Shown here: piece after piece, positions 26,680-33,784 of the stretch | Layout: the number at the start of each line of letters is the position of its first letter | Position numbering within the stretch: the stretch's first letter is position 1 | Source: Rhodospirillaceae bacterium | Lineage (GTDB): Bacteria > Pseudomonadota > Alphaproteobacteria > GCA-2731375 | Reading direction: 5' to 3' | DNA: 33,784 nt | NCBI GenBank assembly: GCA_018667855.1 | Contig: JABIRL010000029.1 | Span: forward strand, 1 to 33,784 | The notes under the pieces: model-generated | Seen by the model: only the letters and a program-made list of their open reading frames with translations | What the model was told of the DNA's origin: nothing | Databases searched by the model: none | Translations under genes and position numbers: made by a program

Positions 26680-28862
26680 CCTTGCAGAATGACAGCGCGG
26701 TGGACGCGAAGGCCTATATTCGTCGTGATGACGCAGGCCTTGCCAATCTCAATCTGGCGGTTGAAAACCTCCATTGCGGCGGCTGTGTGCGCCGGATCGA
26801 GGATACCTTGACGGCAGAGCCCGGTGTTACACAGGCCCGCGTCAACCTCACCACCCGCCGTCTGGCCCTGCAATGGAGGGAAGATCAGGCTGAGGCCGGG
26901 GATCTGCTTGGCGCCGTCGCGGCATTGGGTTATCGCCTGGTGCCGTTCGACCCGGATCTGCTGGCTAGGGAGGCCGCGGGCGAAGACAAGGCATTGTTGC
27001 GCGCCCTTGCCGTGGCCGGCTTCGCCGCCGCCAACGTCATGCTGCTGTCGGTCGCTGTCTGGGCGGGTACTGACAATCTATCGGGCGATATGGGCCCGGC
27101 CCTGCGTGATCTGCTGCACTGGATCTCTGCATTGATCGCCATGCCGGCGGTGGTTTACGCGGGCCAGCCGTTTTTTCGATCTGCCGGGATCGCCTTGCGC
27201 CAGGGCATGATGAACATGGATGTACCGATTTCCCTGGCCGTGGTCATGGCGGCGGGCGTTTCGCTGTTTGAAACCATCAATCATGGCCAGCACACCTATT
27301 TCGATGCCAGTGTCGGCCTGCTGTTCTTTCTGCTGATCGGCCGCTATCTGGATCGCCGGGCGCGGGGCAAGGCCCGCTCGGCGGCGGAGCAATTGTTGTT
27401 ACTGGGAGCCGTCGCAGCCCAAGTGGTGGAGAGCGACGGCACCGTGCGGGCTGCCCCCATCGGCGCCGTGCGGCCCGGCATGACCGTGCGCGTGGTGCCG
27501 GGTGACCGGGTGCCGGTGGATGGCCATATTAGCGCGGGTCAAAGCGATATTGATACCAGCCTGATCAGCGGCGAGAGCGCGCCGCGAATGATTACCACGG
27601 GCGACTGGGTTCATGCGGGAACATTGAATCTGAACAGTCCGTTGGATGTAACCGTCGCCTCTGCCGGGGACGATACCCTGTTGGCGGAAATCGTCCGTAT
27701 GACGGCGGCGGCGGAACAAACCAAGGCGGCCTATGTGCGCCTGGCGGACCGGGCCGCGCGGATCTATGCCCCGGCCGTGCATCTGTTGGCCCTGGCCGGT
27801 TTCCTTGGTTGGATCTGGCTGGGCGATATGGCTTGGCAGCCGGCGCTGTTGATCGCCGTCGCCGTCCTGATCATTACCTGCCCCTGCGCCCTGGGCCTGG
27901 CGGTGCCCGTGGTGCAGGTGGTCGCATCGGGTTTGGCCATGAGCCGGGGCATTCTGGTCAAGGCCGGCGATGGCTTTGAGCGCTTGTCGGAGGTCGATAC
28001 CCTGGTGTTCGACAAGACCGGCACCCTGACGGCGGGCCGCCCGGAACTTGTCAACGGCGATCAGATCTCCCCTTCGGTATTGCATCAGGCCGCGCGCCTT
28101 GCGGCCGGCAGCCGCCATCCTTTGTGCCGGGCCTTGGTCCGTGCTGCCGGCCCAGTCGATGTGCGCCTGGATATACGGGAACAATCCGGCATGGGACTTG
28201 AATGTGGCGACCAGCGGTTGGGTAACCGGGATTGGTGCGCCGTTGAAAATGCCCCCGTGGCGGACGGCAACAGCGAGTTGTGGTTTCGCCAGCCGGGGCA
28301 AGAGCCGGTCCGTTTCGCATTTCGCGACCAGCTCAAGGCGGATGCGGTCACCGTCATGAAAAGGCTGCGGGAAACCGGGTTGCGCGTGGAAATCCTGTCC
28401 GGAGACCGGGCTTCTGTGGTTGAACCCCTGGCCCGGCAACTGGGTATTGCTGACTGGCGGGCGGATTGCCGACCCGATCAAAAAGTCGCGCGTTTGCAGG
28501 AACTGTCGCGGTCCGGGCGCAAAGTGGCGATGATCGGTGACGGCCTGAACGACGCGCCTGCTTTGGCGGCGGCGCATGCCTCCCTTTCGCCGACGGCGGC
28601 GGCGGATGTGGCCCAGGCGGCGGCTGATTTTGTTTTTCAGGGCGAAAATCTGTCCCCGGTCCTGACGACCCTGACCCTGGCCCGGCGTGTCCGGCGTCTG
28701 ATACTGCAAAATTTTTCATTGGCATTGGCCTATAACGTTCTGGCCGTACCGTTGGCATTGGCCGGATTGGTCACGCCGCTGTTCGCCGCCATTGCCATGT
28801 CGTCGTCGTCTTTGTTGGTAACCCTGAACGCCCTGCGCTTGCGCGGCGGGGGGGGGCCATGA
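26667..28862 (+). CDS. ccoI: Copper-translocating P1B-type ATPase CcoI/FixI
   Basis: HMA motif LHCGGCVRRIEDTL, CPC motif ITCPCALGLAVP, DKTGTLTAG, GDGLNDAPAL. Likely GTG start at 26667 overlapping the ccoH stop; the ORF-track ATG at 26604 lies inside ccoH. Confidence 0.94.
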   Translation: MAEIALQNDSAVDAKAYIRRDDAGLANLNLAVENLHCGGCVRRIEDTLTAEPGVTQARVNLTTRRLALQWREDQAEAGDLLGAVAALGYRLVPFDPDLLAREAAGEDKALLRALAVAGFAAANVMLLSVAVWAGTDNLSGDMGPALRDLLHWISALIAMPAVVYAGQPFFRSAGIALRQGMMNMDVPISLAVVMAAGVSLFETINHGQHTYFDASVGLLFFLLIGRYLDRRARGKARSAAEQLLLLGAVAAQVVESDGTVRAAPIGAVRPGMTVRVVPGDRVPVDGHISAGQSDIDTSLISGESAPRMITTGDWVHAGTLNLNSPLDVTVASAGDDTLLAEIVRMTAAAEQTKAAYVRLADRAARIYAPAVHLLALAGFLGWIWLGDMAWQPALLIAVAVLIITCPCALGLAVPVVQVVASGLAMSRGILVKAGDGFERLSEVDTLVFDKTGTLTAGRPELVNGDQISPSVLHQAARLAAGSRHPLCRALVRAAGPVDVRLDIREQSGMGLECGDQRLGNRDWCAVENAPVADGNSELWFRQPGQEPVRFAFRDQLKADAVTVMKRLRETGLRVEILSGDRASVVEPLARQLGIADWRADCRPDQKVARLQELSRSGRKVAMIGDGLNDAPALAAAHASLSPTAAADVAQAAADFVFQGENLSPVLTTLTLARRVRRLILQNFSLALAYNVLAVPLALAGLVTPLFAAIAMSSSSLLVTLNALRLRGGGGP

Positions 28863-28999
28863 ACGCTCTGTTGGTTCTCATCCCCGTGGCGTTGTTTTTG
28901 GGGCTGATTGGGTTGGCCGCATTTCTATGGGCCTTGCGCACGGGCCAGTTCGATGATTTGGATGGCGCCGCCGAGCGTATTTTGCACGATGATGATTAG
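28859..28999 (+). CDS. ccoS: cbb3 maturation protein CcoS (46 aa, absent from the supplied ORF track)
   Basis: MNALLVLIPVALFLGLIGLAAFLWALRTGQFDDLDGAAERILHDDD, classic CcoS pattern. ATGA overlap with ccoI. Confidence 0.92.
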   Translation: MNALLVLIPVALFLGLIGLAAFLWALRTGQFDDLDGAAERILHDDD

Positions 29000-29025
29000 C
29001 GGCAGAGTGTTTGGGGAGTGCCTCA

Positions 29026-29487
29026 ATGCTGATACAGGAAGATGATCTGAGGGGGCCGGAGGTCGCCGAGCTTTTGCAGGCGCATTTAATCTACACGGGC
29101 GGCAACTCGCCGTCCGAGAGTATGCATGCCCTTGATCTCGATGCCTTGCGCGCACCGGCGATCACCTTCTGGACGGCTTGGCAGGATGATGCACTATTGG
29201 GCTGTGGCGCCATCAGCGAGATTGACCAGCTTAACGGCGAGATCAAATCCATGCACACGGCGGCGGCCCACCGGGGCAAGGGTGTGGCGGCAGCGATTTT
29301 GACCCATATCATCGCAACAGCCCGGCAGCGATCCTATGAGCGGCTTTATCTGGAGACCGGTTCCATGGAGCCCTTCGCGCCTGCCCGGGCGCTTTATTCT
29401 CGGTTTGGTTTCGAGTTCTGTGATCCCTTCGGCGCGTATGTTGAAGATCGACACAGCGTCTTCATGACCCTGGGATTATCTGCCTAA
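29026..29487 (+). CDS. GNAT N-acetyltransferase
   Basis: EIKSMHTAAAHRGKGVAAAILTHIIATARQRSYERLYLETGSMEPFAPARALYSRFGFEFC. Confidence 0.92.
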   Translation: MLIQEDDLRGPEVAELLQAHLIYTGGNSPSESMHALDLDALRAPAITFWTAWQDDALLGCGAISEIDQLNGEIKSMHTAAAHRGKGVAAAILTHIIATARQRSYERLYLETGSMEPFAPARALYSRFGFEFCDPFGAYVEDRHSVFMTLGLSA

Positions 29488-29514
29488 AATTACTGTTTAT
29501 AAGGACACAGCCTT

Positions 29515-30204
29515 ATGGATCGGCAATTCGATACAGCGTTCAATCCAATTCCGCTGCCCGATTATCAGGAGCAAAGCATCGTGGAAATGAGGCAATCGGC
29601 GCGGCGGTTCCATGATTTTGTCTGCCGCCGCCATACGGTTAGGGATTTTTCGCCACGCCCCGTACCCCGCGAAATTATTCAACAATGCATCCTGACGGCG
29701 GGACAAGCGCCCAGCGGCGCCAATCATCAGCCGTGGCATTTCGCGGTTATCGGTGATGAGGCAAAGAAGAAGACCATCCGCGAATTGGCCGAGGCGGAGG
29801 AGCGGGAATTTTACAATGGACGCGCCGGCGAGGAATGGCTGCGCGCCTTGAAACCCATTGGTACCGATCCGGCTAAGCCGTTTCTTGAGACCGCGCCGTG
29901 GCTGATTTGCATTTTCGGCGCGCGACGCAGCCGTGGTGGCGACGGGCGGATGTATCGCAATTATTATGTGCCGGAATCGGTTTCAATCGCCACCGGGTTT
30001 CTGATCCTGGCCCTGCATAACGCCGGCCTGGCAACCTTGACCCATACGCCGGCGCCCATGGGTTTCCTCAACCAGATCTGTGAACGCCCGAAAGACGAAA
30101 AGCCCTACATCTTGCTGGTCGCCGGTTATCCGGACGAAAATGCGCAAATTCCAAAAGCCGCGACCATGAAAAAACCCTTGGAGCAAATCGCCACATTCTT
30201 CTGA
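29515..30204 (+). CDS. Nitroreductase-superfamily protein, iodotyrosine-deiodinase (IYD)-like subgroup
   Basis: [117 protein letters not shown]. Confidence 0.85.
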   Translation: MDRQFDTAFNPIPLPDYQEQSIVEMRQSARRFHDFVCRRHTVRDFSPRPVPREIIQQCILTAGQAPSGANHQPWHFAVIGDEAKKKTIRELAEAEEREFYNGRAGEEWLRALKPIGTDPAKPFLETAPWLICIFGARRSRGGDGRMYRNYYVPESVSIATGFLILALHNAGLATLTHTPAPMGFLNQICERPKDEKPYILLVAGYPDENAQIPKAATMKKPLEQIATFF

Positions 30205-30241
30205 AAGGCCGTCTATACTCCGGCAAAATGATGTTGGAGGA

Positions 30242-31807
30242 ATGGCCGTGGATTGGCAGAACGAAAAAGACGAATTGGTCAAGCGTAACGCCCTGGCGCG
30301 AAATCTGGGCGGTGAGGACAAGATTGAACGCCAGCACAAGGGCGGCCGTCTGACGGTGCGGGAGCGCATCGACCAGATCCTCGATACGGACTCATTCCAG
30401 GAAATTGGCGCCACGGCCGGCGCGTATAGCTACGATGCGGAAGGAAATCTGACCAGCCATATGCCTTCCAACTGCGTCATGGGTCGCGGCCGGGTCGACG
30501 GCAGACCGGTGGTGGTCAGCGGTGACGATTTTACCATCCGTGGCGGCTCGGCGGATGCCACGATCAAGGAAAAAGCCGCCTACCCCGAGCGTATGGCGAA
30601 TGAGATGCGTCTGCCCATCATCCGCCTGATCGAAGGTTCGGGCGGCGGCGGTTCGGTCAAAACCATAGAGACCACGGGCCGGGCCAATTTGCCCGGCGGC
30701 ATGGGCCAATCATCGGGCTTCCATATGCTGGCCACGAACATGGCAACGGTGCCGGTGGTAGGTTTGGGGTTGGGTTCCGTCGCCGGTCTGGGCGCGGCCC
30801 GCCTGGCGGCCAGCCATTATTCCGTCCTGGTCAAGGATATCGGTGCGATGTTCGTGGCCGGCCCGCCGGTGGTGAAGCATATTGGCGAGGATCTCGACAA
30901 ACAAGAACTGGGTGGCCACGCCATCCAGACCGCCGCCGGCGGGGTGGATTACGCGGCGGAAAACGAGGAAGACGCCTTCGAGTGCGCGCGGCGTTTCCTC
31001 TCCTACCTGCCGCCGTCGGTCTATGATTTGCCGCCGCGTGGCGATATCGTTGACGATGCCGGCCGCCGGGACGAGATGCTGGACAGCATTATTCCGAAAA
31101 ATCCGCGCAAGGTCTATCGCATGCGCAAGATCATCGACTCTCTGGTCGACAAAGACTCGTTCTTTGAAATGGGCCGCATGTTCGGCCGTCCCGTGATCAC
31201 CGGGTTCGCCCGTTTGGACGGCTGGCCCGTGGCGTTGATGGCCTCGGATCCACATTTCTATGGCGGCGCCTGGACCTCGGACGCCTGTGACAAGGTAATC
31301 CGGTTCGTCGATATGGCTGAGACATTCCACTTGCCCGTGGTTTATCTGGCCGATTGCCCGGGCTTTCTGGTCGGTGGGGAGGCGGAGCGGACGGCGACTA
31401 TTCGCCATGGTGTCCGCGCCATGTCGGCGATCAACCAGACTTCGACGCCGTGGTGTTCCATCATCGTGCGTAATTCGTTCGGCGTCGCGGGCGGCGCCCA
31501 TCGCCCCGTGGGCCGCTATTCCGTGCGCTATGCCTGGTATACGGCGCGTTGGGGTTCCCTGCCCCTGGAAGGCGGGATCGAGGCGGCCTATCGCGCCGAT
31601 ATCGATGCCGCCGATGACCCGGCGGCCAAACAGGCGGAGATCGAGGAACGCCTGAACCGCCTACGCTCCCCCTACCGTACGGCGGAGACCTTCTGGATCG
31701 AGGATATTATCGACCCCCACAAGACCCGGCCGCTGTTGTGTGATTTCGCCAACCTGACGGCACCCTTGCGCACCGCCGGCCCGGTCGGCTTTGGCATGCG
31801 ACCTTAG
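30242..31807 (+). CDS. Acyl-CoA carboxylase carboxyltransferase (beta) subunit, paralogue 2
   Basis: GGRLTVRERIDQILDTDSFQEIG, LIEGSGGGGSVKTIETTGRANLPG, VYLADCPGFLVGGEAERTATIRHG. Confidence 0.93.
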   Translation: MAVDWQNEKDELVKRNALARNLGGEDKIERQHKGGRLTVRERIDQILDTDSFQEIGATAGAYSYDAEGNLTSHMPSNCVMGRGRVDGRPVVVSGDDFTIRGGSADATIKEKAAYPERMANEMRLPIIRLIEGSGGGGSVKTIETTGRANLPGGMGQSSGFHMLATNMATVPVVGLGLGSVAGLGAARLAASHYSVLVKDIGAMFVAGPPVVKHIGEDLDKQELGGHAIQTAAGGVDYAAENEEDAFECARRFLSYLPPSVYDLPPRGDIVDDAGRRDEMLDSIIPKNPRKVYRMRKIIDSLVDKDSFFEMGRMFGRPVITGFARLDGWPVALMASDPHFYGGAWTSDACDKVIRFVDMAETFHLPVVYLADCPGFLVGGEAERTATIRHGVRAMSAINQTSTPWCSIIVRNSFGVAGGAHRPVGRYSVRYAWYTARWGSLPLEGGIEAAYRADIDAADDPAAKQAEIEERLNRLRSPYRTAETFWIEDIIDPHKTRPLLCDFANLTAPLRTAGPVGFGMRP

Positions 31808-31828
31808 TTTGGCATGACTTGAGACCGG

Positions 31829-32770
31829 CTATGTGCCAGTGGGTGTTCGGTTCAATTTGCGGGCGCGGGCCTCGCGGTGGGCGATGTAGGTGGCGGAGGT
31901 GACGATGATACCGCCGCCGATCCAGGTCCAGATATCCGGCTCCTCGGCGAATACGTAAAACCCCAACAGGGAAGCCCAGACCAGTTGCAGGAACGTGATC
32001 GGTTGCAGGGCCGTGACCTCGGCGCTGCGGAAGGCCTGGGTCATGGCCAGATGGCCCAACGTGGCCAGGCCCGCGACCCCGAACAACCAGATCAACTCCA
32101 GCAGCGTAGGCGTTTGCCAGACATAGAGGGCAGGGGGGAACAGGGCAATAGTGACGCAAAGCGCAAGGGCGGCGACGATGGTGCCGTTGCTCTCTGTGTC
32201 CGTCAGACGCTTGCCGATCAGCATGGTGGCGGCAAATAGTGGCGCCGCCACCAATTGTGCAATGGCGCCCCATTCAATGACCTGCAGACCTGGGCGCAGA
32301 ATGACCATGGCGCCTACGAAGCCGAACAGCACGGCCGAGATGCGCCGCATATAGAGCTTCTCGCCAAGGAATAGCGCCGCGCCGATGGTGGCGAATATGG
32401 GCGCCGTGAAGCCAAGGGCGGTCACCTCCGCCACGGGAATATTGGCCATGGCGTAAAACCACAGCATGACGCCGAAGGCTTGCAACAGCCCGCGAAAGAT
32501 GTGCAGGCCGTAACGCCGGGGCCGGTTGCGGTAGCTGCGGATTTCCCGCCAGAATATCGGCGCCAGGAATATCAAGGCGATGGCATAGCGCAAAAAGCCC
32601 AGCTGTATGGGATGAATGGAACTGGACAGATAGCGCACCGCCCCGGTCACGAAAACAAATATCAGTCCGGCCAGAAACATCCAGGCGATGCCCTTTGCGT
32701 TGCCGCTGCTGGCGGCAAAGATCGCGCGCAGACTGCTCATGACATCCCAACCCCATTGAATCGAGGGCAT
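31829..32770 (-). CDS. EamA/DMT-family transporter
   Basis: About 10 hydrophobic segments with EamA repeats (YRNRPRRYGLHIFRGLLQAFGVMLWFYAMANIPVAEVTALGFTAPIFATIGAALFLGEK). The start may be ATG 32737 (MSSLRAIF). Confidence 0.9.
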   Translation of the reverse strand: MPSIQWGWDVMSSLRAIFAASSGNAKGIAWMFLAGLIFVFVTGAVRYLSSSIHPIQLGFLRYAIALIFLAPIFWREIRSYRNRPRRYGLHIFRGLLQAFGVMLWFYAMANIPVAEVTALGFTAPIFATIGAALFLGEKLYMRRISAVLFGFVGAMVILRPGLQVIEWGAIAQLVAAPLFAATMLIGKRLTDTESNGTIVAALALCVTIALFPPALYVWQTPTLLELIWLFGVAGLATLGHLAMTQAFRSAEVTALQPITFLQLVWASLLGFYVFAEEPDIWTWIGGGIIVTSATYIAHREARARKLNRTPTGT

Positions 32771-32892
32771 ATTGGCATCAAATCATCCGGCCTGCGCCCC
32801 TTAAGACGGCTTAAGACGGCAACCCAGCCATGCGGTAGACGTTTATCTTGACCGATAATTGTGTATGATTGCCCCCGCTCAAAAGAGCCAAT

Positions 32893-32913
32893 CGCGACGG
32901 TTGGGCCGTCGCG
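32893..32913. promoter_or_regulatory. Perfect 8-bp inverted repeat CGCGACGG-TTGGG-CCGTCGCG in the leader of the ABC binding-protein gene
   Basis: Direct reading; 12 nt before GGGGAG (likely RBS) and 22 nt before ATG 32936. Confidence 0.6.
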
Positions 32914-32935
32914 GAAAAAATATTGGGGAGAGATC

Positions 32936-33784
32936 ATGAAACAGTTCGAATTCAACAGACGTATGCTGTTGCAAAGTGCGACGGCTCTGGCCGCCGTCGG
33001 CGCCGCCGGCACATTCGGTCTATCGGGCGGTCTGTCGGGCGCGCGGGCGGCCGGACCATTGAAATTATGGACCATCGGCATCGCCAAGGTGGGCGCCAAG
33101 GATTGGAGCGCCATGGCCGGACAGGCGGGCATTGAGATCGCCTACAACGCCAAAAGCGCCCGCGCGGACGAGGCCATCCAGAAAATGGTCGTCGGCGACG
33201 GTTCCAAGCTTTACGACGCCATGTCGGATAATGGCGGCGGCATGGAAGACGCCCTGGCTTCCCAAGGCGCCGTGGTGGAGCTGGACACTGGGCAAATTCC
33301 CAACTGGAAGAATATCCTACCGATCTATAATCCCGGCGGCGCGGCCGCGGACACCATCCGCCACAAGGGCAAAGTGGTTGCGGTGCCCTATATCTCGAAT
33401 GCCGACAGCATGGCCTACAACTACGACAAGATCGGTGCCGACATCGATTCCTGGGAAGCCATGTTTGATTCCCAGTTCAAGGGCCGGGCGGCCATGCAGA
33501 ATGATTTTGGGCCGACCCTGACCAACACGGCGATCTATCTCAAGGAATCCGGCAAGCAGGATATCGACGACCCCTCGAACATGAGCCCGGCGGAAGTCAA
33601 GGGTGTCTGCCAGTTCCTGATCGCGCAAAAGAAGAAGGGCCAGTTCCGCACTTTCTGGGACGGTTTTGGCAATGGCCTTAATTTGCTGGCTTCCGAAGAG
33701 GTGCTGGTATCCTCCTGCTGGGAGCCGATCCAGATCGTCGCGGCCAAGAAATCCAAGATGGACATTCGCTACGGCACCATGAAG
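32936..33784 (+). CDS. ABC transporter periplasmic substrate-binding protein (spermidine/putrescine PotD-like), truncated by window end
   Basis: MKQFEFNRRMLLQSATALAAVGAAGTFGLSGGLSGARAAGPLKLWTIG, a twin-arginine signal-like start; KGKVVAVPYISNADSMAYNYDKIG...SWEAMFDSQFKGRAAMQNDF. Confidence 0.85.
   Translation, partial: MKQFEFNRRMLLQSATALAAVGAAGTFGLSGGLSGARAAGPLKLWTIGIAKVGAKDWSAMAGQAGIEIAYNAKSARADEAIQKMVVGDGSKLYDAMSDNGGGMEDALASQGAVVELDTGQIPNWKNILPIYNPGGAAADTIRHKGKVVAVPYISNADSMAYNYDKIGADIDSWEAMFDSQFKGRAAMQNDFGPTLTNTAIYLKESGKQDIDDPSNMSPAEVKGVCQFLIAQKKKGQFRTFWDGFGNGLNLLASEEVLVSSCWEPIQIVAAKKSKMDIRYGTMK

Noticed and set aside
27399-28709. 436-aa minus-strand ORF (and others at 23793-24659, 30710-31501, 20223-21041)
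   Set aside because: Antisense to well-supported ccoI, ccoP, carboxyltransferase and acyl-CoA synthetase genes; no domain motifs; third-position GC artefact.
32848-32869. Possible sigma-70 promoter TTGACC ... TATGAT
   Set aside because: Spacer is only 10 nt, too short for a standard promoter.
1-33784. CRISPR arrays, tRNA/rRNA genes, IS elements, toxin-antitoxin or defence genes
   Set aside because: No regularly spaced repeats, tRNA-like cloverleaf sequence, transposase/integrase motifs or recognised defence domains were seen on reading both strands.

Overview
The window looks like a chromosomal segment of a GC-rich proteobacterium, probably alphaproteobacterial (inferred from gene content only). 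From left to right it contains: (i) a small mercury-resistance locus (merA truncated at the left edge, merF, divergent merR with a recognisable 19-bp-spacer operator) with a convergent small membrane gene that looks like a MerF relative lacking the vicinal cysteines; (ii) about 29 kb of catabolic genes (VOC protein, MBL hydrolase, DODA-type extradiol dioxygenase, LLM oxidoreductase, double-hotdog thioesterase, Zn-ADH, carboxymuconolactone decarboxylase-like protein, amidohydrolase-2, CaiB/BaiF CoA-transferase, EthD, TauD, and a carboxyltransferase / patatin / enoyl-CoA hydratase / SDR / acyl-CoA dehydrogenase run divergent from an acyl-CoA synthetase); (iii) a complete ccoNOQP-ccoGHIS cbb3 oxidase cluster inside that span; (iv) a GNAT, an iodotyrosine-deiodinase-like nitroreductase, a second acyl-CoA carboxylase carboxyltransferase subunit, an EamA transporter and a truncated ABC substrate-binding protein. 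I saw no CRISPR array, tRNA, rRNA, transposase or obvious prophage. The strongest second-look items are the Cys-less MerF-like paralogue, a palindrome (CTAACGCGCGTTAG) shared by two promoter regions, the patatin gene embedded in an Atu/Liu-like acyl-CoA operon without a biotin carboxylase, and the IYD-like E-x3-Y-x20-K signature. I found no clear evidence for a wholly new defence or RNA-guided system. All family calls come from motif recognition by eye; no searches were run.
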